A DNA stretch of 64,000 nucleotides from Stenotrophomonas sp. BIO128-Bstrain (GCF_030128875.1 NZ_CP124620.1:1488001-1552000), one strand, 5' to 3'. Positions 43,199-52,316 are shown, counted from the stretch's first letter. Made by a program: numbers and translations. Notes: generated by a model from the sequence alone, not told the origin.

Positions 43199-44581
43199 AT
43201 GCTGACTGTCGTCCAGGCGTTCGACCGTGCCCCCATCGCCGAGATCGGGCTGGATACCGCCGCGGCCCTGGAGCGCAAGCTCAGTGCCGCCGAGCGGGTA
43301 TTCAAGGACCGCGACGGCTGGCTCGCGCCGCACCAGCGCATCGCGATCCTGCGCCGGCTCGCCGCGCTGATGGACGCCAGGCGTGATCATCTGGCGCTGC
43401 AGATTGCCCGGGAGGGCGGCAAGCCGCTGCCGGACGCCATCGTCGAAACCACACGCGCCATCGACGGTGTCCACAACGCCGCCGACGAGCTGCGCAACTT
43501 CGCCGGTCGCGAAATCCCGATGGGGCTGTCGGCCGCGGCGGAGGGGCGTTGGGCGTTCACCACGCGGGAGCCGATCGGCGTGGTTGCCGCGATCTCTGCG
43601 TTCAACCACCCACTGAACTTGATCGTCCACCAGGTGGCGCCGGCCATCGCCGTCGGGTGCCCGGTGATCATCAAACCTGCCTCCGCGACGCCACTGTCGT
43701 GCCTGGAATTCGTCGCGATGGTGCACGAAGCCGGGCTGCCCGAGCCGTGGTGCCAGAGCTTCCTGCCGGAGGGCAACGACCTGGCCGAGGCGCTGGCCAC
43801 CGACAAGCGGGTGGCCTTCCTGAGCTTCATCGGCTCGGCCAGGGTAGGGTGGTCGCTGCACGCCAAGCTCGCACACGGTGCGCGTTCGGCGCTGGAACAC
43901 GGCGGGGTCGCCCCGGCCATCGTCGATCGCAGCGCCGACCTCGGCAGGATCATCGAACCGGTCGTCAAAGGCGGCTACTACCATGCAGGCCAGGTGTGCG
44001 TCTCCACCCAGCGCGTCTTCGTCCACGAGGATGTTGCCGATGACTTTACCCAGGCGCTCATCGCACGGGTCGAGCGCCTGCGCACCGGCGACCCCACACT
44101 GAAGGACACGGATGTCGGCCCGCTGATCCAGCCACGCGAGGCCGACCGCGTCGCTGAATGGATTGACGAAGCGGTAAGTGGCGGTGCGCAACTGGCCACC
44201 GGCGGCAAGCGACTTTCCGAGACCACGCTGCAGCCCACGGTGCTGCTGGATCCGGCCAGCGACGCACGGATCACCACGCAGGAAGTGTTCGGGCCGGTGG
44301 TGGCGGTGTATCGCTATACCGACCTGGACGAGGCGATCGCGCGTGCCAACGCGCTGCCCACCGCGTTCCAGGCGAGCGTATTCGCGCAGGATATCGATAT
44401 CGCCATGCGCGCCGCCAACCGGCTGGATGCCTCGGCCGTCATGATCAATGATGCCACCGCGTTCCGGACCGACTGGATGCCCTTCGCCGGGCGCCGCGAG
44501 TCGGGGTATGGCACAGGCGGCATCCCGTACACGATGCGGGACATGTCACAGGAGAAGATGATCCTGATGCGCAGGAGCTGA
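43199..44581 (+). CDS. Aldehyde dehydrogenase (NAD(P)-dependent)
   Basis: 460 residues from ATG 43199 after AAGGA; ATG 43178 is less likely. Active-site Cys267 (HAGQVCVST), general base Glu233 (LEHGG), oxyanion Asn136 (FNHPLN) and cofactor strand VAFLSFIGSARVG with the FIGSARVG variant of the usual FTGSxxxG. Full-length class. The gene follows the acetolactate-synthase-type gene by 33 bases, so an intermediate passed between the two enzymes is possible. Substrate cannot be named. Confidence 0.88.
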   Translation: MLTVVQAFDRAPIAEIGLDTAAALERKLSAAERVFKDRDGWLAPHQRIAILRRLAALMDARRDHLALQIAREGGKPLPDAIVETTRAIDGVHNAADELRNFAGREIPMGLSAAAEGRWAFTTREPIGVVAAISAFNHPLNLIVHQVAPAIAVGCPVIIKPASATPLSCLEFVAMVHEAGLPEPWCQSFLPEGNDLAEALATDKRVAFLSFIGSARVGWSLHAKLAHGARSALEHGGVAPAIVDRSADLGRIIEPVVKGGYYHAGQVCVSTQRVFVHEDVADDFTQALIARVERLRTGDPTLKDTDVGPLIQPREADRVAEWIDEAVSGGAQLATGGKRLSETTLQPTVLLDPASDARITTQEVFGPVVAVYRYTDLDEAIARANALPTAFQASVFAQDIDIAMRAANRLDASAVMINDATAFRTDWMPFAGRRESGYGTGGIPYTMRDMSQEKMILMRRS

Positions 44582-44636
44582 TCGGGCAGGCGACGTCTAC
44601 GGCGCTGGCTGCGTAATGTACGTCCGGATGCCTGAC

Positions 44637-44656
44637 ACCTGTCACTTGTGACGGGT
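44637..44656. promoter_or_regulatory. Near-perfect 9+9 dyad before the DUF6622-like gene
   Basis: ACCTGTCAC and GTGACGGGT flank a TT spacer with one mismatch. The site is 75 bases upstream of the membrane protein gene and 56 bases after the aldehyde dehydrogenase stop. A regulator site is possible, or a hairpin terminator for the preceding gene. Confidence 0.35.
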
Positions 44657-44730
44657 CGGTGCAAAGCGAGAATGGACCCATTCCCGCACGGCGCTGCATC
44701 GCCGGCACCCACCCAGCTCAAGGACGCCCC

Positions 44731-45258
44731 GTGAACATGCTGCATCCCCTTCTCTCGAACACCCCGGTGTGGGTCTGGGCGCTTCTGGTCTTTCTGGTCG
44801 CACGGGGCGTCGCCGCCATGAAACCTGGAGAAACCTCGCTCACGAAACTGGCCATCGTGCCGACCCTTTTCGTGGCGTGGGGCATCGTGTCGATAAACCA
44901 CCGGTTCGGCAATGCCTGGGAAGCATGGGGTCAGTGGTCGGTGGGCATCGGTGCAGGCGTGGGGCTTGGATGGCTGCTGCTGCGCCGGGCAACGCTCACC
45001 CTGAAGCCGTCGACGGGAAAGCTGTGGCGCAGTGCGGACTACAGTCTCCTGCCGCTGCTCCTGGTGACCTTTGCGGTGAAGTACGGCTTCGAGTGCGCGC
45101 TATCCGTATCCCCCTCACTGAGCGCGGACGGCAGTTTCCGTGCCGCGTATCTGCTGCTGTCTGGCGGGTTCACGGGCATCTTTCTCGGCAAGTATCTGCG
45201 GTACCTGCGCGCGTCTCGGCTTGCTGCACCGGACAGGACCGTGGATGCGGTGGGCTGA
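44731..45258 (+). CDS. Membrane protein, DUF6622-like (175 aa)
   Basis: From GTG 44731 with AAGGA seven bases upstream; ATG 44737 is an alternative. Five hydrophobic segments (VWVWALLVFLVARGVAAM; LAIVPTLFVAWGIVSI; WSVGIGAGVGLGWLLL; SLLPLLLVTFAVKYGFECAL; AAYLLLSGGFTGIFLGKYL). The opening motif PVWVWALLxxLVARGxAxM is recurrent in a family of small proteobacterial membrane proteins of unknown role. No functional residue stands out. Confidence 0.75.
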   Translation: MNMLHPLLSNTPVWVWALLVFLVARGVAAMKPGETSLTKLAIVPTLFVAWGIVSINHRFGNAWEAWGQWSVGIGAGVGLGWLLLRRATLTLKPSTGKLWRSADYSLLPLLLVTFAVKYGFECALSVSPSLSADGSFRAAYLLLSGGFTGIFLGKYLRYLRASRLAAPDRTVDAVG

Positions 45259-45312
45259 GTTGGGGCCGGCGCACATCGGCGGTCATGTTGATTCGCTTGA
45301 CCACCATGCAGC

Positions 45313-46515
45313 TTAAGGCGATGCCGGCTTCACGACGTAGCGCTCCCAGTAGCCGGCAAGCTGAGCCGCCTTTCGGTTGCCCAGCTCGCTGCCGAGGGTC
45401 TGCCGTATCCCTGCTGCTTCCTCGCCACGTTCGGCACGGTATAACTCGCGGGCCGTCTCGAGCAGCGCCCGCTGGCGTACGTTGAGGTTACCGAAGGGGT
45501 CGAAGTAAGAGTCAAGGCGTGAGGCGTCAGCTACGCCAGTCCAGGTGAAGCGTGTTTCGCCCGCCTCCGTGGCAATGGATCGGTACCGGTCCACTGCCAT
45601 GGCCGGCGCGATCCTGCCTTCCAGCACATCCAGGCGCGTCTGCAGCAACGCGACTTCAGGCGAGTTGCGCTCTACCTTGAGGGCTTGCACCGACTCCCGA
45701 ACAAACGCGCGGTCCATGTTGCCGGTGCCGGACTGGACGCCCAGCAGGTTGAAGCTGGCGACAGCGGCGTGGTACTCACGGCGCTCCTCCCGCTGCACCA
45801 GCGCCTCACCGGGTTCGCCGAGGCTGGAGGGCTGTACGATCCGCAGGTCCGGGGAAGCGGCCAGGATCGCTTCGATGTCCCGCTTGTGGAACTCGCCAAC
45901 CACCACGACAACCGTGCCGCCGGGGCGCGCTTTCACCGCGGCGGCTACCCGCTGCGCCTGCAGGTAGGTGCGATAGAGATACAGCCTGCGTGGCAGATCA
46001 TCCGCTGCCCGCTTGGCCGGCGTTGCGGCCCACTGCGCGATCCGCTCCACGTCCTTTGCCTCGTCGGCGTGGAAGAGATCCCGCGTGAGCTGGCTCGGGG
46101 AGGGGAATGAAAGGAACTGCTGGAACCCGCTGGCAGGGCGCAGTTCCGGCGGCGCCCCCAGGTCCAGGCCGAATCCAAGCTTGGCATCTTCGACGGGTGG
46201 CTCCCAGTCGATGGGACACAGATCGATCCCGTTGCGCCGGGCGAAAGGAACCACGACGTCCTGAACTTCGTAGGTGAACTCGTAATAGTCGTTGCGTGCG
46301 AAGGCCTCCGGCGACCGCTCGATGCAGATGGCATCGGGCCTGGCATGCGCCAGGAAGGCCGCAAGGCGGGCAGGGCGGTCATTTCTGGCCACAAGCTGGG
46401 CAGCGTGGTCCACGCCAAGCACGATCACGGTTGTCGTCCCGTCGGCGGCCTTGGAACCTGCTCCGGCCGTCGCACACATCAACAGCAGCGCTGCCGAGAA
46501 AAATAGACGCCTCAC
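45313..46515 (-). CDS. Secreted protein, DUF5694/TraB-like fold
   Basis: 400 residues from GTG 46515, selected because GGAGGGAG lies five bases upstream. Signal peptide RRLFFSAALLLMCATAGAG. The core has VIVLGVDHAAQL, an ERSPEAF block after a DAICIE strand, and VVVVVGEFHKRDIEAIL, reminiscent of the paired G-x-H and E-x-S motifs of TraB/GumN/DUF5694 proteins, thought to be a metal-dependent hydrolase-like fold. Function unknown; periplasmic. Confidence 0.72.
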   Translation of the reverse strand: MRRLFFSAALLLMCATAGAGSKAADGTTTVIVLGVDHAAQLVARNDRPARLAAFLAHARPDAICIERSPEAFARNDYYEFTYEVQDVVVPFARRNGIDLCPIDWEPPVEDAKLGFGLDLGAPPELRPASGFQQFLSFPSPSQLTRDLFHADEAKDVERIAQWAATPAKRAADDLPRRLYLYRTYLQAQRVAAAVKARPGGTVVVVVGEFHKRDIEAILAASPDLRIVQPSSLGEPGEALVQREERREYHAAVASFNLLGVQSGTGNMDRAFVRESVQALKVERNSPEVALLQTRLDVLEGRIAPAMAVDRYRSIATEAGETRFTWTGVADASRLDSYFDPFGNLNVRQRALLETARELYRAERGEEAAGIRQTLGSELGNRKAAQLAGYWERYVVKPASP

Positions 46516-46715
46516 ACGTACTCCCTCCATTCCATCGGAACCAACATAGCGTGCACAGCCCCCTGGCTCGTGTGCCATTGGTTGTAGTCACGCCGCAGCT
46601 GCGATGCTGCAACTGGATCGTTACAGGGGCCAGCCTGCCTCTGGCGCCAGATGTCAATGACGCGGTAAGTTTCCATGACACGCCGCTGGACGGCGTCCAA
46701 CAGGGACGTACCTCA

Positions 46716-47613
46716 ATGCACCCCGATCACCGCAGCTACTTCAGGTTCACCTCGAAAGCCCGACTGAACAAATCCGTCAACGCCCTGATCGGCATCGTCG
46801 AAGGGATCGTGATCGACGGCCGGATCAATCCCCTTGAGCTCGACTACCTCAACCTGTGGTTGGTCGAGCACGAGGCAGTGCGAGAGCAGCACCCCATTCA
46901 ACGAGCTGGTGCCGGTTGTCACTACCGCCGTGGCCGACGGCGTCCTGACCGAGGAAGAGCGCGCAGACATCCTGTGGCTGTGCGAACGGCTGCGCTCCAC
47001 CGAGTTCTACGCCGATGTGACTGCCGACCTGCAGCGATTGCACGGAATCCTGGGGGGCATCGTTGCGGATACGCACATCTCCGTGGAAGAGCTCCGCGCC
47101 CTGTCAGATTGGATGGCAGATCACGAGCACCTGAGGACATGCTGGCCATTCGACGAGGTGGGGAGCCTCATCACAGGCGTACTCGCCGACGGACAGATAG
47201 ACCCGAAGGAACACGCGTTGCTCCTCGCATTCTTTGCGGAGTTCACGCCACTGCTCGACGACCGCACGATTACCAATCCGCTCGTACTGAAAGAACAGAG
47301 GATCGTCGGCTTGTGCGCCGTGGATCCCGAGATCAACTTTCTGGATAGGGGCTTTTGCTTTACCGGCGCATCGTCACGCTTCACCCGCACCGAGTTCCAA
47401 CAGATCGTCGAGAGGCTCGGGGGATCGGCCCACGCGGCCCCATCGAAGAAGGTCCACTACCTGGTCATCGGCGCGGAAGGCAATCCTTGTTGGGCCTTTG
47501 CCTGCTACGGGCGCAAGGTCGAAAAGGCCATTGCGCTTCGTAAGTCAGGGTCACGTGTCGTACTCGTTCACGAGCTCGACTTTCACGATGCATTGGCCGA
47601 TCACGGCGGCTGA
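46716..47613 (+). pseudogene. TerB-like/BRCT-domain protein broken by a single-base frameshift
   Basis: ATG 46716 (AGGGA upstream) opens a frame MHPDHRSYFRFTSKARLNKS...VEHEAVREQHP that continues perfectly, but in the next frame, as FNELVPVVTTAVADGVLTEEE. The join lies near 46885-46900 in a CACCCCATTC tract: one extra base relative to the expected gene. Rejoined, the protein is about 298 residues: three TerB-like helical repeats (GIVEGIVIDGRINPLEL, TTAVADGVLTEEER, ITGVLADGQIDPKEH) and a C-terminal BRCT domain (GFCFTGASSRFTRTEFQQIVERLGG... VHYLVIGAEGNPCWAFACYGRKVEKA). Possible sequencing error, true mutation, or internal TTG start at 46834 giving a shorter protein. Confidence 0.8.
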
Positions 47614-47754
47614 TTCGCCTGGGCCGCCAGCAGCTTCAGGGCCAGCGATACCCCCAGCGCCGGTGGCACCGCGCTTGCCTTCGGCGCGGGCCTGCTGGCG
47701 AGCGTGAGCGTGCGGGGTCAATCCTCCGCACGTGACTTCACCTGAGCGACGTGC

Positions 47755-49332
47755 TCACATCGTTTTTTCCGGTATCAGTCTAAGTAGCTTGCCGTCCACC
47801 CCATCGGTGAGCGCATAGACGGAGCCATCTGCAGCGACCATGACGTCACGAATCCGTTCACCCAATTCGACAAGCAGCCGCTCCTGGCGCACCACGCGAT
47901 CACCGTCACGAACGAGCCGGCGGATGCTCCGCTCACGCAATGCAGGCACCAGTAGATCTCCCTGCCATCCCTTGAAGAGGGCGCCTTGATACACGGCAAG
48001 ACCGGAGGGCGCGATGGACGGCGACCAGATCACCTCAGGGTCCTCGAACGCCTTGTGCCGGGTAAACGGGCTCACCCGGGCAAACGGGTAGTCGATCCCG
48101 TGACTGAGCATCGGCCAGCCGTAGTTTGCGCCCGGTCGAAGTCGGTTGAGCTCGTCACCGCCGCGCGGCCCGTGTTCGCTGATATAGATGGAGTCTGTGA
48201 CAGGGTCATGCACGATGCCTTGTGGGTTGCGATGCCCGGAGGTGTACAGGGGCGCCACGCTCGCGCCAGGCGCGAGATGGATGCGCATCACCTTGCCCAG
48301 TGAGTTGCGCACATTCTGCGCTTCCTCCCGGCGGGCACTACCGTCGCCCACGGTCATCAGCAGGATGTGCGTGTCGAGAAAGGCCACGCGGCCGCCGTTG
48401 TTGCCGTCGCTGGCTTTTGGCGTGGATTCGAAAAGAATCTCCACCTGTTCCATGGACCACGCATCGCCAACGCGTTCCAGCGCGCCACGGATCAACCGAA
48501 CACCCACGCCGCGTTGATCTCGATAACCCTGCGTCAGATAGACGCGGCGATCGGTCTCGAAATCCGGCGACAGCGCAATGTCCATCAGGCCGATCACGCG
48601 TTCACGCTGATAGCCCGCGGGCATTTTGGATAGATTGACGTCCACACGTGCACCGGCGCGGTCAATCAGCTTCAGGCGGCCAGCCATTTCGGTGACGAGC
48701 AGCGTTCCGTCGGGCAGTCCCGCCAGCGACCACGGCCACTGAAGGCCGCTGGCGACGGTCGCGACCTGGTAGCCTCCTGCCGCAGGCGGCTGTGCACGTT
48801 GCGCCGTCGGCTGCATCAACATGAATGAGGCAAGCGGAAGCAGCACCAGGCCAGCCGGCAACAGCCAGGCCACGCCGCCGTGGGGGTGCGTTTCGCGCAC
48901 GGTACGCGCCCTCAGCGTGTAGCTCACATAGCCGCCCACCAGCCCACACAGGCTGAGCAGGGCGTAGCCTGGAAGCTCCCGGATGGCGGCGATCGCCGGC
49001 ATCGGAATCACACTGCGCAGCAGCGCGAGCACGACCGCCAGCCCGGCTACACCGGCGAGCAGTGCGCAGGGCAGGGCATGGAGGCCAAGCCGGCGCAGAA
49101 TTGGCTGCAGACCTGACGCAAGCACGCCGCCGGCCAGCGAAAAGCTGAACATTACAGGTCCGAACCGAGCCAGATCTTCCACGGTGACTGCGGCCCGTGC
49201 CGGCCAGCTGACGTCCAGGCCCAGCTGGGTAAGGGCATGCAGATTGATCTGGGTCTGGAGCAGGCTGGCAACAGCGGCCGTCGCCAATGCAGCAGTGAGG
49301 GTGATTGAGACTGTTCGCAACCAGGAGCGCAT
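47755..49332 (-). CDS. Membrane-anchored sorbosone/glucose dehydrogenase-type PQQ-fold protein
   Basis: 525 residues. Residues 1-175 hold about five membrane helices (VSITLTAALATAAVASLL; FGPVMFSFSLAGGVLASGL; ALPCALLAGVAGLAVVLALL; YALLSLCGLVGGYVSYTL; WLLPAGLVLLPLASFMLM). The rest is a six-bladed soluble domain of the GDH/sorbosone dehydrogenase family: VASGLQWPWSLAGLPDGTLLVTEMAGRLKLI, LSPDF, GHRNPQGIVHDPVTDSIYISEHGPRGGDELNRL, and GANYGWP. PQQ-dependent oxidation of a sugar on the periplasmic side is inferred. Fusion of a membrane domain to this fold is less common than the secreted form. Confidence 0.87.
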   Translation of the reverse strand: MRSWLRTVSITLTAALATAAVASLLQTQINLHALTQLGLDVSWPARAAVTVEDLARFGPVMFSFSLAGGVLASGLQPILRRLGLHALPCALLAGVAGLAVVLALLRSVIPMPAIAAIRELPGYALLSLCGLVGGYVSYTLRARTVRETHPHGGVAWLLPAGLVLLPLASFMLMQPTAQRAQPPAAGGYQVATVASGLQWPWSLAGLPDGTLLVTEMAGRLKLIDRAGARVDVNLSKMPAGYQRERVIGLMDIALSPDFETDRRVYLTQGYRDQRGVGVRLIRGALERVGDAWSMEQVEILFESTPKASDGNNGGRVAFLDTHILLMTVGDGSARREEAQNVRNSLGKVMRIHLAPGASVAPLYTSGHRNPQGIVHDPVTDSIYISEHGPRGGDELNRLRPGANYGWPMLSHGIDYPFARVSPFTRHKAFEDPEVIWSPSIAPSGLAVYQGALFKGWQGDLLVPALRERSIRRLVRDGDRVVRQERLLVELGERIRDVMVAADGSVYALTDGVDGKLLRLIPEKTM

Positions 49333-49484
49333 GCAGGGAGTTGGTCAAAGCAGGCCGAATCCACACTCTAACAATGAGATCCGGTGAACCTCCAGTGATG
49401 CATTCCGTTGAAGAATTCACAGCGGAGGAACTGCACGGCGGCGACCCTCTACGGATCTTCCCTCTACGTAAAGCCTCTCTTCCC

Positions 49485-50876
49485 ATGACAAACAAGCAAC
49501 TCACGACCATCAATCCGTTGACCGAAGAAGTGCTCGCCACCTATTCCTACATGTCAGACGGCGAAGCCGCCGCCACGGTGAAGGCAAGCCATGACGCATT
49601 TCTTCAGTGGCGTCTGCGCAGTCTGGATGAGCGAGCGAAAGTCATCGCGGACATCGCCAAGGCGCTTCGTGCGCGCAAGGAAGAGTTTGCGCAGCTCATG
49701 ACCGACGAGGTCGGCAAGCTCATTGAAGACAGCCGTGCCGAAGTCGAGCTGTGCGCCAGCATCTGCGACTACACCGCCAAGCAAGGGCCCGTCGCCCTGG
49801 CCGATGAAGAGCGCGAGGTGGAGGGCGCCACCGGCATCGTGACTCACGCCCCGATCGGCGTGGTTTACGGCATTCAGCCGTGGAACTTCCCGGCCTATCA
49901 GGCCATCCGCTATTCCATCGCCAGCCTGATGGCGGGCAACGGGGTGTTGCTCAAGCATGCCGAGAGCTGCACCGGGAGTGGGCTGCTGCTGCGTGACATC
50001 TACGAAAGCGCCGGGCTGCCCAAGGGGCTGTTTGGGGTGCTGCTGATCACCCACGACCAGTCCAATGACATCGTGGAGAACGACCTGGTGCGCGCGGTGA
50101 CGCTGACCGGGAGCGAGGCCGCAGGGCGCACCGTGGCCGCCAAGGCCGGCGCGGCACTCAAGAAGACGGTGCTCGAGCTGGGCTCGAATGACGCGTATCT
50201 GGTGCTGGACGACGCCGACCTGGACCTGGCGGTGAAGACCTGCGTCAAAGGGCGCCTGTTCAACAACGGGCAGACCTGCGTCAATGCCAAGCGCTTCATC
50301 GTGACAAAAAAGAATTACGAGGCGTTCGTCAGCGCCTACGCAACGGCGTTCGAAGCTATCCGCATGGGTGACCCGAATGCCGATAACACCCAACTCGGCC
50401 CCATGGTCTCCAAGGCGCAGCGCGACAAGCTGCACGAACAGGTGACCAAGAGCGTCTCCCAAGGGTCACGTCTGATAGTTGGCGGCGAAGTGCCGGACCG
50501 CACCGGCTGGTTCTACCCGGCCACGGTGCTGGCGGATGTGGCACCGGGGCAGGTGGCCTACGAGGATGAGCTGTTCGGCCCTGCAGCGGCCATCATCCGC
50601 GCCGAGGACGATGAGGATGCGATGCGCATCGCCAACGACAGCCGCTACGGCCTGGGCGGCGGCATCTTCAGCCGCGACGTGCAGCGCGCCCGGGAGCTGG
50701 CCAGCAAGTACTTCGACACCGGCATGATCTTCATCAACACCTTCGACGTGGCATCGCCAACGCTTCCGTTCGGCGGCGTGAAGGCATCCGGCTATGGCCG
50801 CGAGCATGGTCCGGAAGGTCTGAAGGAGTTCGTGAACGTCAAGTCGATAAAGATTGCGGCTACAGCGTCGGCTTGA
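49485..50876 (+). CDS. Succinate-semialdehyde dehydrogenase-type aldehyde dehydrogenase
   Basis: 463 residues from ATG 49485; earlier in-frame codons to 49305 lack family similarity. Asn134 (QPWNFP), Glu231 (LELGSNDAYLV) and active-site Cys265 (FNNGQTCVNAKR) are in place, with cofactor loop TLTGSEAAGR. The QTCVNAKR and GLFGV features fit the GabD/SSADH branch that oxidises succinate semialdehyde or similar aldehydes with NAD(P). It diverges from the PQQ-fold gene across 152 bases and has no gabT partner here. Confidence 0.9.
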   Translation: MTNKQLTTINPLTEEVLATYSYMSDGEAAATVKASHDAFLQWRLRSLDERAKVIADIAKALRARKEEFAQLMTDEVGKLIEDSRAEVELCASICDYTAKQGPVALADEEREVEGATGIVTHAPIGVVYGIQPWNFPAYQAIRYSIASLMAGNGVLLKHAESCTGSGLLLRDIYESAGLPKGLFGVLLITHDQSNDIVENDLVRAVTLTGSEAAGRTVAAKAGAALKKTVLELGSNDAYLVLDDADLDLAVKTCVKGRLFNNGQTCVNAKRFIVTKKNYEAFVSAYATAFEAIRMGDPNADNTQLGPMVSKAQRDKLHEQVTKSVSQGSRLIVGGEVPDRTGWFYPATVLADVAPGQVAYEDELFGPAAAIIRAEDDEDAMRIANDSRYGLGGGIFSRDVQRARELASKYFDTGMIFINTFDVASPTLPFGGVKASGYGREHGPEGLKEFVNVKSIKIAATASA

Positions 50877-50964
50877 TTTCGGCACCGGCACCGGGCTGCC
50901 GGACTCTGCGCCTGCTTGCGGTGGCCGAGCCGGGTAGGGCGTCGGGCGCAGGCTTGAAGCGGTA

Positions 50965-50991
50965 AGCTTCCCCCAGCTACAGGGGGAAGCT
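50965..50991 (+). promoter_or_regulatory. Hairpin that buries a ribosome site
   Basis: AGCTTCCCCC and GGGGGAAGCT form a perfect 10-bp stem with a seven-base loop. The 3' arm contains GGGGGAAG, a good ribosome-binding sequence located six bases before ATG 50993, so the stem would hide it. It could be an RNA switch or a transcription terminator; no T-run follows. Confidence 0.45.
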
Positions 50992-50992
50992 C

Positions 50993-51097
50993 ATGCTCAA
51001 AAGGATTTCAGCAGGATTGCTGCTTTTTCCGCTGAGGCCCTTACTCTGTCGCCCGAGGCCCAACGCTCCGGGCGCCATGGACCGTCGGACAGCGTGA
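50993..51097 (+). CDS. Possible 34-residue leader or remnant ORF
   Basis: ATG 50993 to TGA 51097. The product starts like an export signal (MLKRISAGLLLFPLRPLLC) and then becomes proline/arginine-rich. Good ribosome site inside the upstream hairpin. It may be the broken start of a secreted protein. Low confidence. Confidence 0.3.
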   Translation: MLKRISAGLLLFPLRPLLCRPRPNAPGAMDRRTA

Positions 51098-51221
51098 TGA
51101 ACCTGCCACCCTTGGGGTCCGAGGACTCCAAGCATTCGGGAACGGCATGTATCGGAAGTGAGTTGCGTCAGGCTCCGCTCCATACCTCATTGATAAGGGT
51201 GCGTTATCAGGGGTAGGGTAG

Positions 51222-51248
51222 ATGTCCGGTCCTGGCCGGAAGCAGACA
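51222..51248. repeat. Palindromic repeat, copy A (ATGTCC...TGGCCGGAAGCAGACA)
   Basis: Shares TGGCCGGAAGC and flanking TGTC/GACA with the element at 52086 but with an imperfect left arm. Translated it gives the MSxxGxKxT peptide seen at each copy, a mark of a dispersed palindrome rather than a real N-terminus. Confidence 0.55.
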
Positions 51249-51302
51249 GCTGCGAGCCCCGCCTCTAGAATCGGCGTTGCCAGGCTAGGTTTGGGGGAAA
51301 CA

Positions 51303-52022
51303 ATGCAGCAGTGGAATTCCGCAGTCGACTCCTACTGGCATGGACTCTTCGACTCCGGTATCTGTGTGCCGACTGCAGATGAGTTCAGCCTGGTGATCAA
51401 CCCGCACCTTGGCACTGCGCGGCGAGCAATGGTCATGGTGGCTAACAATGGGTGCACGCGTTCCGCAGTGTCTCCATGCGTGGCCTCTGCGCTGGGAATC
51501 GCGTCGGACGGTATTCCGGTCTCAGTATCATGGCTGCGCCAGGCACTTCACGCCGCAGGCGTTGAGATGCATGCGCCCGATGTCATCTATTACGTGGCAG
51601 CCGCCGGAGTCTCCGCAACGCGGAGCACCACCTTGGTAGAGGTACGCCCGTTGGCGCCTGACGATGCAGCACTGTTCGATGGATTCATGGCACAGATATC
51701 ACCAGCCGACCAGGACGATGCGTCCGTGGAGCTCGGGCACTGGGCGGCCTTTGGCGCGTTCGTGGAATCGGAGCTGTTGGCTGTCTCCAGTCTCTACCCA
51801 TGGGGTGGCGCGGCCATTGCCGATATGGGAGTGCTGACCATGCCACGAGCGCGCGGTAAGGGCATCGCCAGGTCTTTGATACTCGCGATGATTGAATACG
51901 CCGGCAAGCACGGGTATGAGGCTCAGTATCGCTGTCAGTTAGACAATGTGGCGTCGAATGGGCTTGCAAAATCTCTCGAGTTGGCGCCGTACGGAAAGTG
52001 GGAGGTCGCTTGCCTGCCTTAG
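51303..52022 (+). CDS. GNAT-family acetyltransferase
   Basis: 239 residues from ATG 51303, after a GGGGGA ribosome site. The N-terminal 110 residues (MQQWNSAVDSYWHGLFDSGICV...) resemble the extra N-terminal domain of GNAT proteins that carry a substrate-binding lobe. The GNAT core is in the C-terminal half: VRPLAPDDAALFDGFMAQ, ADMGVLTMPRARGKGIARSLILAMIEYAGKHGY with the R-x-x-G-x-A acetyl-CoA loop (RARGKGIA), and a final DNVASNGLAKSLEL strand-helix with the family N. Acceptor substrate unknown. An upstream ATG at 51222 lies within a repeat and is rejected. Confidence 0.85.
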   Translation: MQQWNSAVDSYWHGLFDSGICVPTADEFSLVINPHLGTARRAMVMVANNGCTRSAVSPCVASALGIASDGIPVSVSWLRQALHAAGVEMHAPDVIYYVAAAGVSATRSTTLVEVRPLAPDDAALFDGFMAQISPADQDDASVELGHWAAFGAFVESELLAVSSLYPWGGAAIADMGVLTMPRARGKGIARSLILAMIEYAGKHGYEAQYRCQLDNVASNGLAKSLELAPYGKWEVACLP

Positions 52023-52085
52023 AATCGCAGGGGTCTTGAAAGGAGGTCAAGGTAGCGATGTACGGCGAGGTCTGCGCTGCGGCAT

Positions 52086-52144
52086 ATGTCTGCTTCTGGC
52101 CGGAAGCGGACATCGGCGGGGCAGGGGATTAGGAATGTTTATCG
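52086..52144. repeat. Palindromic repeat, copy B, with trailing GGATTAGGAA..TTTATCG
   Basis: ATGTCTGCTTC / GAAGCGGACAT arms of 11 bases (one mismatch) around TGGCCG, then 12 bases later GGATTAGGAA (52126-52135) and TTTATCG (52138-52144). The same compound order recurs at 53166-53219 on the far side of the DUF4365 gene. Confidence 0.65.
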
Positions 52145-52316
52145 GGGGCAGGGGAGGGCACGTGCCGTCCCGTCGCGCGCATCTGAACCTCTACCGGAGC
52201 GGAGAGCTTGCAGTAGTGGCAGATCTCTCTCCTGGCTGGTTCGCTGGCTTGTACGCCGTGCCCGATAGCCCTAAGATCTAGCTGTATTAAGGGGATGGCC
52301 CACCATGCGGTGAGCT

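Larger units (their letters stand above)
50877..51302. other. Long intergenic stretch with a hairpin, a mini-ORF and a palindromic repeat
   Basis: This 426-base gap holds a strong hairpin (50965-50991), a 34-codon frame starting at 50993, and a palindromic element at 51222-51248. No longer protein with normal codon use is visible on either strand. It marks the boundary between the metabolic part and the defence island. Confidence 0.6.

Noticed and set aside
47614..47754. Short minus-strand reading LTLASRPAPKASAVPPALGV... after the BRCT gene
   Set aside because: It could be the tail of a lost gene, but an in-frame stop lies 38 codons upstream and no family is recognised. I found nothing firm in this interval.
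51222..51302. GNAT start at 51222 (MSGPGRKQT...)
   Set aside because: The extra N-terminus is made by a palindromic repeat that yields similar MSxxGxKxT peptides at 52086 and on the opposite strand; ATG 51303 has the better ribosome site.
52136..52281. A 48-codon frame (MFIGGRGGHVPS...) before the DUF4365 gene
   Set aside because: It begins inside the compound repeat and has no ribosome site or recognisable fold.
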